64,000 nucleotides of DNA from positions 302,015 to 366,014 of the forward strand of contig CAXAMN010004213.1 in assembly GCA_963970005.1 (NCBI GenBank). Reading direction: 5' to 3'. Positions 11,472 through 24,849 of the stretch are shown here, in pieces. Positions within the stretch are counted from its first letter, which is position 1, and the number at the start of each line of letters is the position of its first letter. The translations under genes and the position numbers were made by a program. Source of the stretch: Durusdinium trenchii. Lineage: Eukaryota > Sar > Dinophyceae > Suessiales > Symbiodiniaceae. The notes below the pieces were generated by a model that had not been told where the DNA came from, searched no databases, and worked only from the letters and a program-made list of their open reading frames with translations.

Positions 11472-14084
11472 TTACACCTGGCCAACGCCAGCCTCACCAG
11501 CACCGCCTTGGCCCACATTGGCCTTGCTCTCAACATTCTCACCGTCCAATGATTCATCTTGCCGAGTACCAGGTGGAGGCGGCACCGGCGGCACCCGACC
11601 CAATGGCCCTGTTGCAAGGGCATCAGCTCCACGAGCTGCACTGGCAGGCTCAACAACTTTTGGACCTTCATCTCCAGGTGGGATCACTTTCGATGCCAAT
11701 ACACGCAACTCCTGAGCCCGACGCTTCGCGGCCTCAGCATGTCCTTCCACATCACGCGGAATTTCACCACCGCGCTTCTTGCCAATGCGCAAAATGGCAG
11801 GAGCTTGATACTCAGTAAAAGTCAGCGGGGCCGCCGTGACATCAGGGTCACGCAGATAGCCAAAATGGAAAGCTGGATCTGCGGCTCCGCGCGAACATGC
11901 GCGAACGGACAAGTTGCTGAAAAGTGGCGGACTGATGCGCAACAGAAAAAGTAAAGTCCGCTGGTGGCACCAGCCTGCCCAGAGCAAGGCAGTCAACGCG
12001 CATAGTTGCACGGAAATCATCTCCCGTGACAGATGCTCTGATATTTACTGGATCTCCTGCGCCAGAAATGACGGCAGACTCACTGGAGTGCCCGGCCCCA
12101 GGTAGCTAATGCTAGCTTCCGAAGCAGCGTCGCTAGCCTGCTTGATCTCTTCCTCATGCACGAAAAGCTGTGGTGCCCCTACCACAGTGGGATCGGGCAA
12201 TGGAAGAGCTGACTTGAACAAGTGTGAAACACCGCCGCCTTGGAATTGGCGACCGCGAGCCTGAACTCCGCCTGTGGTTACGGCAGAAGCTTTCGATCCA
12301 CATGCCGCCACCTGACTGCTGCGCAAAAGCTGCAATGAATTCACAGCTAACACCAGCCCTTTTGATTCATCTCTTTGGAATCCCGGCTCGCTGCATCCTG
12401 TAACAAAAGGGCGAGGATTTCCCACGGCGAAACCGGTGTGAGATGAACCGCTTCCTCAAGATAGTCCCAAGGCAACGCCCCCCCCTTCCAACGGGCGCAA
12501 AGGTCTGTTGGGATTTGAACTTCCGTGATACGACAAGGTAGAAAGGAAGCCGTGCGGGATATCCATCCCAAAGAGCCGTTGATGGGTGTTTTGGACTAGA
12601 TAAGCGAACTCTGTGATGAATCCTGGCTCAACCTGAAGAAACTGGCGAATTGCAGCTCTCGGATTGACTCCTTGACCACTCCAAGGCCCTGCCAAGTTCA
12701 GGGCTGAAGGGTGAATCGCCATCACCCTGAGTGAATGAAATACCGATACCGACAGCATTTTTGCGTAAAACCCAATATTCGCAACGAGGCTACTCACGTC
12801 GCGGGGCAAAAACAAGTCTGTGCCAATGGCCACTACCTGGGACACTTCTTCACGACGAGCACTGACTTTCCATGCTCGCTGCAAAGTGGAAGTGATTCTG
12901 GACGATTGTGGCAAGAAAATCTCACCCTGCTGTCCTGTGGCCGTGACGGCTGCCTGTGACAATGAGTCGTTGTACAGTTCATCAGAATCGTCCAAACCCA
13001 TCCACATCGGAGAGCAGCACCTCGAAATGGCACTCAACAAACCTGATGTGCATCCAGAACCATCTGGCAGGGCGACCGCAATCGCTGCCATAGCACGGTT
13101 GAGATGATCAGCATCTAAGAAACCAACTGTAGCCAGCAGTGTCGCTGGAAACTGGCCTCCTGGAGCAACTCCACCGACTGGCGCACCAGATGCAGCCAAT
13201 GCGGCTTCACCAAGAGGCAGCGAGCCGGGTGGCATCATTTCCTCTCTTGTGCTAAGGCCTAGCAACCGAACGTTGGTGCTACAACGCCACATGGATGCAT
13301 ATGGCACGTACTCTTCATTTTGGACTGGCGGAGTGGTGATATCCTCATACTGAAAGTTTGGAATGGATGAGAGCCCGTCTTCGTGCTGCACTGAACCCCC
13401 TGCTGTGCTAGCATAACTAGGCGTCACGATCGGCATGTTCGAAAACAGTGCTCGCAAAGCCGGAGCAAGGTCTATCAACTCAGTCGCTGTGAGCTCAAAG
13501 TAGACGATCAAGCCATCCTGAATCCAGTTCTCATTGGCAGCGTACGACTTAGCTGCCGACCCGATCGTGCCGCTCCACAAAAACGATGCTCCACCTGAGT
13601 TCCAAACTAGAGATGTGCCAACACTGGAACCAGCAATGGACAACAAGGCATAATTATGCCATACAAGTGTCCACAAGCCTGTGTGGCAGACACCTCTGAC
13701 ACTTTCTACGTTCAAGCTGGCAAGCAAACTCGATGCTAGGTTTGCCTGGAACGGACGTGGCACTGGTGCACCTCGAGCATTCCCCTGAGCCAGCTCGCTA
13801 CTAAAGTAGGAGCCTAGCGAGTCAACGATGGTCTTCACAGTCAGCGGCTGAATGGGAGTCAGATTGTAGCTGGTTGTGATGTCCCTTGGAGAGACAAAGC
13901 TCAAGCAGGTCATCTTACAGCTATTCTGGTTGCCGCACCAAGACGTCAGGTGCATGGCCTCAAACGACACCTCAGTCGTTTCGCCCACAGCCTTGCGCTT
14001 CAAAACAACAGGAGTACTTGTCACTATGGCATTGCCAATGATACCAGATGAACAGCCAATCCCTGGCTGTGCGACCCTCAGAAA
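11472..14084 (-). pseudogene. Decayed ~850-codon gene of unknown family; capsid-like composition
   Basis: A single frame runs from just after a TGA at 14085-14087 to a TAA at 11472-11474. It is broken only by TGA (12456-12458) and TAA (12045-12047). Around 12347-12571 the +1 frame reads more protein-like, suggesting a pair of compensating indels. There is no in-frame ATG near the front: codons ATA and GTG stand where a start is expected (14024-14027). The product is rich in Ala, Gly, Ser and Pro, has no transmembrane segment, and ends in an Ala/Gly/Pro-rich tail (for example RVPPVPPPPGTRQ). I do not recognise the family. Length and the disordered A/G/P tail recall capsid proteins of totivirus-like dsRNA viruses, but this is only a resemblance. 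It could equally be a LINE ORF1. Confidence 0.5.
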
Positions 14085-14129
14085 TCAAATGAATTCTCTG
14101 TACGTACACAACCAAAGGATCTGATGCAT

Positions 14130-14148
14130 ACATCCTTACACTCTCAAA
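14130..14148. repeat. Target-site duplication, copy at LINE 5' end
   Basis: Exact second copy of the 19-mer found at 8036-8054. Sequence beyond it (TCGGTGAATAATT) differs from that beyond the other copy, as expected for a duplicated target. Confidence 0.85.
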
Positions 14149-17100
14149 TCGGTGAATAATTGGAAGAACACATCCCGAATTGATGGTGGTTTGTGGTGAA
14201 CTACCGGTCCCATCTATTATTTAAATTTGTTCTGGTTTCAAGTCAGCGTCGGCACCACCAAAAAAGAGACATAATTACATCATCCATCAACTGTTCATGA
14301 TCATCCATCAACTATTGATGAAGTTTCGTGCAGGGGAATCTATTTGGGGGTCTATCTAGGGTCTGTTTGCTTGGATCACTCAGCAGTTAGAGGACGACCG
14401 TCAATTGGTTCTGGGGAGTGAGCGCTTAGGACTGCTGTCCAACGAAAACGTTCGAACCACCCGAGGGGCTAAAAACCAACACAAAAGCAAAGGATATGAC
14501 CTACACTCCCTGAAAATCATCATGGAAGAGGATGACATGGCCCCTTGGATGACCATTGTCTGCATGCCAAACAGGTGGTGAACTCCACGTCCATGATTGT
14601 TTCAGGGAGCGTGATTTCGAGCTACTCGGTTGAGGTGGATTGCATCTGGATCCCGATTCCTTCATAGCCTCTTTGGAAGTAGCTCTGATAGCATGCAAGA
14701 AGTCATAAGATGGTGTTTCAAGCTACGACGTTACTGTACTGATGGATTAAAGATCCAAACAATCATTCTGTGCCTGTCCAAAGCACGGCGCACGGCAGAC
14801 CTGTCAGTCCCAGACTTGGGGGATTCAGAAGTCGGTCCTTCGCCCAAGGGCCCAAGGGCCCAGTGTCACTCTTTGGGTCAACCCACTGTTGCTGTGGATG
14901 ATGGTTAATGCCTAAAATATCCTAAATGTCAGTGACAACCTTCTGCCAACAGTTGCAATGACAAGGAGAAAGCTATCCGATGGCCACACGACAAGAATAG
15001 GTGGTGGTTCAAAATGTAAACTCAAAAAGGAGCAACCAATAGAGTTCTTGACTGACATAGTGATGTAGGAAGTATTCAGGTACACTTAAGCATTTCTAAT
15101 TGAGCCAATCCTACGTCAATCCTAATCAAATCATCTGTAACTGGCTGGAGCTAAGGGCGCATCTCCCAAATTCTTGCCAGCTACACACGAAGAGGATCCG
15201 CTGCAAGCAAATCCGGTCCTCTCCCACCCCCTCCGGCCTGCCGAAATCCAAAGACCACGAAAACTTGGGCTTGGCCTCGGATGTCTTTCGCTTTGAGCGA
15301 AATCCGCTTGGTTTGAGCGAATGTTTCAAACGCTCCACTGCTCCTCTGGGACCGAAAACTCCCACCGAAAACAAAAGAAAAAGACATATGTGGAGTTTTA
15401 AAGGAAACATGTACTAAGAAACAGTTCTTTAATATGTAAAACTCCACTATAAGACAGATGTTTTAAAGGCAGTTCTTCGACTTCCATATTAAAAAGCGGG
15501 TGGGGATGGCAGCGCCGTGAACATTGCAAGCATGAAAACACTCTGAAAGTGCAGGTGTTTGAGAGATGGAGACTTCAGCATTTGGTTTAGGTAAACACTT
15601 TGAGTACCAGCGAACACCAGAAAACGTTGTTACATGTTACAAGAAACCTGAGATGTTGGTATACTGACAGTAACTACCTATAGAGCCTGAGTGGCGTCTA
15701 TTTTGCATCACCAAGCACCCCTAAACCGTGTTTTTTCCTATCAAAGCAAAGGTCAAATGGACTCCAATATACTGTAATGAAATTGAGGGTTCGATGCGGA
15801 TTCAACTGTACGCGATCTCCAGTGGGTAGCTTTTGCCTCTTCTGAAAAACTGTCAAACAAAAAGGACCTGTGTCCACAGAATCATGAGAAAAGGCCGAGA
15901 ATGTCTCATCCTCCAAGCTTAGGCCGAACGTGCCATCGACCGAACGTCCATCTAGCAGAATCGGTAGCAACCCGAACAACCATTCATTGCTTTGCGTCAT
16001 AAGAGTTTTACACTACAAAATCCAGCTCAACCGTCTGTACCGATGGTCTGACTGAAGGCGTCTTGGGGAGAATCTGCCGGGTTTCAAACACAGGGCAGGT
16101 GACACGATCCACAGAATCTGGGATCACTCTGCAGGATGCCTCGTCTTGTGCTCGGATGTTTGAGGGCGTCAAAAACAATCCTTCCTGAACAAAAACACTC
16201 TCCAGCTAGCAAACTTCTGGATGAGAACTCCGTGTTTGCGCAGAAATCGGACGATAAGAATTGGCCCAGCAGCTTCCCCAGCGCCGCGTCTGGCTACGCG
16301 AATGCCGCCACGCAACGATCTTTGGCCATGCCACGCTTCTGAAGGTGTAAAACGGGAAAGGTCTCGGTCGCGAAGAATCACGCGCCCAACCGGAAAAGGA
16401 AACATGTTTAGAGTTTTAAGGGATTAATATGTTGAATATGAATGTAATTTTCAGTTTGGGTTTGCTGGCATGGTAGTTTCAAATTGACTGCAGAGTTCAT
16501 TATTCTCATGTGTCTTGGTTCATGAAAAAAATCACTTTGGATTTGATTTTTTCAATGCAGGTGTCCTGTCAATAATTGACTCCAGAGTTGATTCTACCTG
16601 GATGCTCCACTTAGTGTTTCCTGGCCTGTGTGCTGTCTATCTTCCTAATCTCCCAAGAAATGCAAAACAGCAAGTTGTGCAAACAAATTCCGTTGAACAA
16701 GAAGTAAAACAATTTATTCCAAAGTTATATGTGTTCTCCGCCTGTTCCATACAATGGTCTCAATGAGACAGTGGTAACTCTCCCTAGTCCAAACATCCTA
16801 GTAACCAAAAGTATACCCCAAAAAGCAAGCCGTGCAAAAAAGCATTCAGAAAGACACCTTGCAACAGAATTGAATTCTAGAAGTAATAAAAAACGCTTCA
16901 GAAGTAATTCAATGTCAGCCAAGTGGGTTGAAATAAATCATGACCACCAAAGGCCATTCATTCTTTTGGCACCCTTCCACCTTCCGGCGGATGAAAAAGA
17001 TTCACGGCTTTCTCAAGTTCGCCGACCATTCACGTCCGCGACCCGGAACTTCTTTCACCAGCCATCACCCCCAGGCGGATCTGGAGAAGTTCTTCATGGA

Positions 17101-19405
17101 GCATTGGAGGTGGAGGTTCTGCTATGACTATGAAATAGGCAGTGAGGACATGGTTCGAATGACCCCAAGCATGCATGAATGGTCTCAGTCCGAGCATGTC
17201 TTTAAACAGAAGGGCAGTTTGGAGGGTCAAACAAACTCTGCATCTCATGCTGTAGGTCTGGCACTGACACTGGAACCACACCAACTTGCACAAAAGCAAT
17301 TGCAGTGGGGTGCCCAACGGTGGTCAATGTGCTGGCGCTTGGTGACCTGGCGTTTCTATTTTGCATGGCAAGTGAGGCAAGTGTTTGTGGACTGGACCCC
17401 GCAGTTGATGCCATTTGCAGATTGGAGAAATCTGGCTTGGCTCTGGCTACCTACGGAGGAGCAGTACAAATAACTTGAAGCGAGCATTTGATTATTCACT
17501 TGTTCTTGGGAGTGTTGGAAGAATTTGTTGTACACCAGCTATGGAAGTGAACGTAGGTCAAACATGGTCAAACCAATGTGAGTCAAATAATGTTGGAAAA
17601 CCTGCTATTGTAGAACTTGCACCCGAGAACTTTATCTTCCCTGGAACCTTGCTTGGAGGGTAGGTGTTCCATGCTTGTCGTTTTTGAGTTATTAGTGTTG
17701 ACTTGTTCCCCCCCGAAACAACGACATGTTGACCTCATTTGGGACTGCTCAGGACATGTTTGGACCATGAACTTCATGTCAACAACCAGCCATAGCCATA
17801 GCCATGCGTCGCCCTTTTGGAACAAACATCCAAAAAAGAATACACCATCACCCAACGAACCTCCAAAAGGGTGCCACAGTCTTCTTAGACATCCCCCTTC
17901 TTCCATGTCCATGAATTCATGTTTCTTGGCGCATGGCACAGGAACTTTGTAAGGCTTCCACCACATGTGAGGAATTTCCTAGTGTTTTTGTTCAAGGAAT
18001 TCTCCTACAACTCCCAGTTTCACGCCATGTCAGGTCGCCCGGGTCACCCGGTTCGGTATCGTTGCTTGTCCGAAGCACGGTCTCTCTCATAGCGTCCCGC
18101 CTCGGTGTGGTTGGTGCACGTGTGGTCGCTGGATGCTCTACCTGAGGGGATGATGCGTCCGCTACAACTTGGCCCAAAAACCGCGACAGCTCGGCTCGGC
18201 TCTGCACCAGCCCCGGCCGGTTGTAGGTATGCGGTACAAAACCAGACTCGACCCTTTTCTGCCTAAACAAACAAGATGACTCACGAAACAATTTGTATTG
18301 CATCAACACGCTGACATGGATGAAGTATGATGAAGCAGTCAGCACAACATCTCTGCACCCCAATTTGTCTTCCAAATCCAATATGTCTGATAACCCGGAA
18401 GGTGGGTTGCCGTGGAAAAAACAAAAAAGGAACACGCCATTCGCGTCGAGCGAAGGTAGCGAAGCACCAAAACCGAAAGAATCACCCGATACAGCAGCAA
18501 GAATGGATACACATGACTTGTATTTGGAGTATATATTCTATTCCCAGGGCCCAGTGGATGATGGTTAAGGGCATATCTCTAACATAGTGCTAATTGATCA
18601 TTGTTTGCCGACTGTTACAGCTATAATAGGACAGACCCAAGTTGGAGGTGCTAAAAGAACCGGACCTAAAAATCAAACAAAACAATCAACTTCCTCATGC
18701 CAGGCGATTGACTCATCGGGCACCCACGAAAACACGATTGACTCCCTCCGATTTGCCACATCAGGATGAGTGCACATCTTCCACCAATCTAAATGGAGGT
18801 CACCAACAAGAAACACACAGGTCCATAGGACTGGCCTCTGTTCAAAACCGACCAGGAAATCCCGGAATGGTGGTTTCTAAAGGGAAACATGAGGCCAGGG
18901 CCAGCGCGGCCAGCCCGAGAACCAGACTGATGGATGGTTTGGTAAATGCTCCATTCAGTTGAGTCAGACAGAATCTTTGGTGACAAAAAGACCGGGACTT
19001 ACCGGGACCCCAAAGAAGTTTTGGGATGGTGGACAAACCAGCCTCCAAGCACCTCTGTCCAGTCTGAACCCACCAGAAAAAAAACTGGACCCGTTGGTGA
19101 TGTTTGTTCAAGTTGGCATGGCCCAAGGAGTCTCCAAGAGTCTCCAAGCTTGCAAAAACTCGGGATCTCACTGCTTTTGTCCTCCCCTTCTTGACAAACC
19201 ACCCATGCACTCCATGGTCATGACGTGACTCCATGCACTTCCGATTCTCCGCCCAAATGGCCGTCGTCGGCCGTCGAGTCGTCGGCCGGGTCGGCGGTGT
19301 AGTCGTCCTGAAGAGGACGAGCCAAGCAATTGGGTTGTTCCATCACACAGGACTCCAGTGAATGTTGACACAGGGTTCATGATCGGAATATATCATCGGA
19401 ATGAT

Positions 19406-19490
19406 TGTAGACTCTTGAGGACCATAACCCCAGCCATTTGAATTGAACATCCTCTTCATAGGGGGGGTGTATGGTCCTCAAGAGTCTACA
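19406..19490. repeat. Perfect 21-bp inverted repeat
   Basis: The 21 bases at 19406-19426 (beginning TGTAGACTCTTGAGG) are the exact reverse complement of 19470-19490, with a 43-bp loop that includes a seven-G run. The 13-mer TCAAGAGTCTACA from the arm recurs at about 23757, so the arm probably belongs to a dispersed element. Confidence 0.8.
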
Positions 19491-20567
19491 AGTAGCCACG
19501 CCCTATTGATCCAGCAAAGGCGTTGATTGATCCGGTAATGGAACTATATAGTCTTGGATCCTGGCCGAAAAGTGGTCTGACCACCATTCGGGTTTCGACC
19601 CCCAAAAACATCGGTGAACTATGTTAGAACCAGCGGACGAGCGTCCGCTCCTGGCTCCTCTCCTCTCTAAGGTTGACCGATGGGCATGGGGCATGTTTAA
19701 ATGACAGAATTAACCGATCTAGTTGCATAACCTAAGAGCGATGGCCTCCAACCTAATAGAATTCATGATCACCAGCATTGGTCAGAGTTCGGCTTCAGCT
19801 TGCCGTAAACGCCGTAAACGGAAGCAAATGCATCCAAAAAAGCAGTTGACTGCTTGTGGCATACTAAACGCATTAGACCATCCAGCAAGTGCCGTTTTCG
19901 CCAGATTTCTCACCAGCCACGAGACCAAAGTCAAAGCCAGAAGTTCTCACAAGCTTTATGACTCGTCAATCAATCTTTGTGTGATCCACTGAATCCAGAA
20001 TTTTAGTCCATCTTGCAGCTACAAAAGGACCTGGAACCATGGAAAAAATACATGGAATAAATCATCAAGCATCCATGGATCTGCGGTAAAGTTCCATCAC
20101 GTCGTCCTTCGAAAGTCATGTTTTTTTGATGTTTTCTTGTTTTCGAGTCGTCCTGGCTGCAGCGGATCTTCCCCCCACGACACCACCACGTTCCCTGCAC
20201 CCACTTCACGCCGTCCCATGCCTGGCCACTGTTAGGGAGGAGGTCTTGGCCTGGAGGCCAAGGGCTACATGGAGAACCCAAACAAAACACAGCAAGTTAA
20301 AGGTCTGGTGCTTGGTGACGCAAAGTTGATGGAATTGACGGGTCTTCGCACATCCAAGTGATGTTTAAGATGTTTCAGGGAAACCGACATTACAGTAATT
20401 AAGCAATATCAAACAGATTCCTGAACGCTTTGAAGAAACAACAGCATCAAGAAAATCAACAGCTGTGTGCACCTGCACCCAACAATCAAAAAATCGTTCT
20501 TGGGAACCATCCCACCTCCGCGCCACCTCCACCCACCTCCACAGGTTCCGGCGCGCGCCTGTGGCGT

Positions 20568-20598
20568 GGGTTCGGGCATGGGTTCGGGCATGGGTTCC
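20568..20598. repeat. Short tandem repeat of GGGTTCGGGCAT
   Basis: Two and a half copies of a 12-bp unit inside a CpG-rich patch (about 20540-20640). Because the unit is 12 bp it yields a repeated tetrapeptide in translation, but the surrounding frame shows no other sign of coding. Confidence 0.75.
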
Positions 20599-21510
20599 GT
20601 CGCGCGGGAGGGCGGGACCGTTGTGATCACGTCTTTGGCGCCGAAGGCTTGCAAGAGCTCCTCTGCAGGCGACAGCCATTCACGTCACCGGCGGGAAATC
20701 CACCAGAAGGTCCTTGCTTTGATGCTTTGGCAGGCAGAAACTCCCGGTCTAGGTGAAGGTGCAGCATAGTTGTTTGATGTTGTTTGTTGGGGGATGGTAG
20801 TCTTTGACGCTTGTGGGACATGTCACCCAGTGCCCCACCTGTTGCAGTCAAAAGAATTAGTATGACTATATAGATATAGTATGCACACGATATATATGTA
20901 TATAGGTTTGGCATGCTTTGGCCAGTGATTGCATTCGACCAGGAATAGACGCCCTCATCCAACTGTCCATGACATCAAACTACATAATTGGCCTTGAAGA
21001 AGGTGCATAGTCTTCCACTTTGCTATCTTCCATGTTCACGTCATGTTTGCGAGTGTTGTATACATGTTTTCGTTGCTCTTCCCTGCCTTTGTGCTCTTCA
21101 AGTACCGAAGAATTCAAACTCCAGCCACTTTGATCTTGACAGCATTGAACATAAACAAAAAGTATTCTCCTGATTCTGCTTGAGAAAGTCTTGGATCTGG
21201 TGCTCCTGGCGACCGCTGCATTGGACCATGCAACACCTAAACAAAATGCTGATTGGGACCACAACCAGAATGCACAGGGATGAAACAACAACATAAACAC
21301 CTGTAAAACGAAACAATGATGGAACAACAAACTATATATAGTAATATAGTACAGGTGAACTATGGTAAACTCATTGTCGGTTACACAATATTATGATAAT
21401 ATGTAAATAATGCACGCCAGAAACTGGGGTCTGTCAGAGTCCCATCTTCGAGTGACCTCCCAAACTTCGGTTTGGGGGGGTGTCAAGCACATGAAAACCA
21501 TAAAACTAAT

Positions 21511-21606
21511 TATCTTGGTTGGTTTTGTTGGTTTGGTTAGTTGGCTTGGTAGCTTAGTAGTATAGTTGGCTTTGTTTTGCTGGTTTGCTTTGTTTCGTTT
21601 GCTTCG
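21511..21606. repeat. GT-rich low-complexity tract
   Basis: Irregular repetition of TTGGTT, TTTGTT and TTGGCTT words on the plus strand. Low complexity. No gene inferred. Confidence 0.6.
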
Positions 21607-22692
21607 GCAGCTCGAAGGGCCCTGAAACCGGTTTTCCACAGACGTCTTCGGTCTGCCACTGTCTTCACCGGAAAATGGACTCCTCCCAACAAATGTGTCA
21701 CATGTACTTAGCGGTTTCATCCTGTTCACCACAGATCTGATTTAACTGCTTTCCTTTTGCTTCAGATGTCACATCGTTCACTCCATATCCTTTCCGCACC
21801 AACGAACTCTCCGTGTCGTCCGCGCGTCACGCGTCGTTTCTTGCGCGTCGTCCGCTCCGGGTGGCTCCTGCTGCGTCGACAAGTGCTGGAAGTGGAGGGT
21901 CACCTGGCTGCGGCTGCGGCGTGGCACGCGCAGTTTTTGGGCGTGGTGAGACATGAAGGGTCGCGAACGAAAAAGAGTCTTGTTCGTGGGTGAACAAATG
22001 GGTGAACATCTGGTTCAATCATCTCAAGTAATGATATTAAACACATCTAAATATCTGAAACCACCATCCAGTACTCAACTACTGCTTCCTTGAGGGGCAG
22101 CGAGTCGGACTTTTGGTCTGGAAAGTACCGGCGAACTGGGAGACCAAAGAGAAGGGGCAAGTGAAGCCTCTCGGAAACAATTGATCTTGTGATCCCTTGA
22201 GTGATCAGCAGCATGCAGCAGTGATCCTGCAGCAACCAGCACAACTCCTTCTTTCAACAGAACTCCCTCTTTCGCGGAAGTCTGTTTTTGCGGAACCGCC
22301 AAGAAAAAATGAAATCACCTGTGCATCCTTTGTGTGCATCCTGTTGCCAAATTCCAACCAGAATGTGCTATGGATATGATTGGATACGTGTGTTCGTTTT
22401 TAGATCCCGAGATCCGATGGTAAACCGGAGCCGAGCCCGTGGAGTCATCGTCCCAGTCACCGAGCCCTTTCAGGAGCCTTTTTGACCGCACAGATCAGCG
22501 GTGTTGCCGTGTATCCCAATGATTCAGTTAGACCGGTCTCATTTCACCAATCCGCAGATCGAGACCGGCCTTTAAGCCAGGCCACGAAAGACAGCCGCTT
22601 GCTTAAAACAGCCGCAGGCAACAGAAAGACATCAAAAGACACGTCACGCGATCAGAAAATCCTCAAACACAATGTAGACATATCTAGACACA

Positions 22693-22828
22693 AAAGCTAC
22701 CAGGGGCTCCTGCCCTTACTACTAGGAGCAAGAACGCTACTAGGGGCTCCTGGCATCGCTACTAGGAACAAGAAGCTACTAGGGGCTCCTGCCCTTACTA
22801 CTAGGAACAAGAAGCTACTAGGGGCTCA
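22693..22828. repeat. Diverged copy of the 38-bp minisatellite
   Basis: About three and a half units of roughly 39 bp with the skeleton AAGAAGCTACTAGGGGCTCC then TGCCCTTACTACTAGGAAC. Aligned with the array at 1-1395 the units share AAGAAGCTACTAG, the CC-TTACTA junction and a terminal AAC, but differ in the middle (GGGCTCCTG in place of TAACAAGTG). The same unit family therefore occurs at two places 21 kb apart. Confidence 0.8.
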
Positions 22829-24849
22829 ATGCAAGAATAATGCAATTAATGCAAGATGCATTGGCTCGGCGACATGGCCCGGTGGTGTGGAGTGGTTTCT
22901 TTCACCGGCCTCATGGTGTCTTTTTCAGGAATACCTATATATATGTATAGCGGGCCTAGCTGGAAAGCTCATGCCATGTCTTCGTTTTTGCCGTCGATGC
23001 CGAAGTGAATCATGTATCGATCTAGGTGTCACACTGCAACTATCACTACAGGTGGTGGCATTGTAGTCATTGATATGTCATTGCAAACACTTGATATCTG
23101 TCTTCGAGTTCGTGACTGGTGACCAAATTTCTGCCCACTCGCTCTGCCAAAGAATGCCCCCATAGATAACGCACAACAAACAAAAGCTCATCAAATGTGG
23201 CGGCACTACTCACACACTTTCATGTAGTGTTTCGTGTAAAAAGGAACTGATCTTGGGCCATCCTTCATGTGAACCTACACTTGGCTTCGCATGATTTCTT
23301 TGATGTTGACATGAGCAAACCCCATAAAACGACTAGGCCCACCGCCCGGAAGTGGTTTCATGTCACATCATATGGCATATCAAAGATATAAATATAAGAT
23401 ATCAGTTGTTCACTGACCTTGGATTTCTTGGTCCATCTCAGGTCACTTCCAACAACCCCCGCCCCTTCCCCCTCCTCCCGTTGTACCTCGAGCTCCTCCA
23501 AGCGGCGGCCCGATCCATCCGGCACCGCCTGTGACGTGTTTATCGCGGTCACGAGAAACCCCACCGATCATGTACCAGCAGCCCTATAGCGCCCATGAAA
23601 AATGCTATGGTGTTCGGTTTCCACATGCGAAACCATATTTTTTTTTCTGGGGAAAAAAAGAGGTTATTGATGGCTTGTGGGGCCCCTGGTAGACTCTCAG
23701 ATGAGTAATTAAACCCATTTTCACAAAGATATTTTAGCAATGGGGGATTTTATTCATCAAGAGTCTACATATGTCCACAGCACTACACCACTTCGGAGAC
23801 TTTGGATGGGTGACCTTGACTGGAAGGGCTTAGACTGGGTAGGAAGTACGTATTTCTAAGGTGAAAAACATGCACTTGGAAGAGTTCTGATGATTCCATG
23901 ATCGATGTATATCACATGAAGACCATTGCTGGACCATTGCTCGACCCTCCTGCAAATTCACATGGATCCCACCCCAAACCACTGGCTGGTAGAGGAAAAT
24001 GCTTGGCTTAGCCTGAGGGCCTATGGAGAGTCAATTTTCAGGATCCCTTTAGAGGAAATGGTGTGTTTTCAACGTGTGTGGACCTCCCATCTCATTCATC
24101 GCCCACCATCGGGCGAAGCGAACGACGATCATACTTGTTTGAGGGAATTTCAGAGTGGGAATGCCGCTCACCCAACAATCAACAGAAAGACTCGGGCAAA
24201 AGAACACAATATCGTTCGAGACATCCACTCAGAGAGTCTGCTTGTCTGCTTGTCCGTCGAACGTCTTGGAAGGGTCCAATTTGTCTTCTGCCTGAACCTC
24301 GAACTCCAAATCTTCTGGCTTCAACTTCAAGGCCGTCAGGATCTTCTCCTCAAATCCGCTGCTCAGATCTCTCCCGAAGCCGAGAGTGGCCAGGCGAGAA
24401 ACCAGGAGAGTGGACACGAGAAACCGGTGGTTTCCAACGTGTGCAGTGCGCCTTCCCCCAAAACAAAACCCAAACAGGGATTGGTAGGAACAAAGAAGGC
24501 AATGGTTATCACTGTTCGCGGGTGAGTTGCATGGAGTCAAAACCATGTGAGGTGAGACCTGATGTGTGTCTGTCTGTGAAATGCAAACTTAATCAAACAT
24601 ATCAAGAAAAAAGCAGACAAAACACTATGGCTGCCGGCTGCCCGTAAAACAGAAAACCAATCACAAACTCAATCCAACAGGCAACAAGACTGAGAATGAT
24701 GCATGAACTGTTAACGTGATGCATGAAGTTGGCACAAATGACTTAGATTCCACAGTGGTATACCACTCAATTTGATGGAAACAAGGCTGAGCAGCTCAGT
24801 TGATTGGCTGTAAAACCTAATCTGAGTCTCTACCCAACCGCGACCCGTT

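Larger units (their letters stand above)
8055..14129 (-). mobile_element. LINE-type retrotransposon insertion, decayed and possibly chimeric
   Basis: A 6.1-kb unit bounded by perfect 19-bp direct repeats. Read on the minus strand it has a leader of about 45-100 nt, a broken frame of about 850 codons (14084-11472), then a reverse transcriptase and RNase H frame (11296-8221). There is no poly-A or simple repeat at its 3' end next to 8054. The reverse transcriptase lacks an upstream apurinic-type endonuclease, which most LINEs of this kind carry. Either the element lost it, or the 5' portion came from a different RNA by template switching during integration. All frames carry stops or frameshifts, so the copy is dead. 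Confidence 0.75.
14149..22692. other. Long gene-free stretch
   Basis: About 8.5 kb in which I cannot support any gene. Open frames are short, overlap on both strands and lack motifs. Local structures noted separately are the 21-bp inverted repeat at 19406-19490, a 12-bp tandem repeat at 20568-20598 and a GT-rich tract at 21511-21606. Confidence 0.55.
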
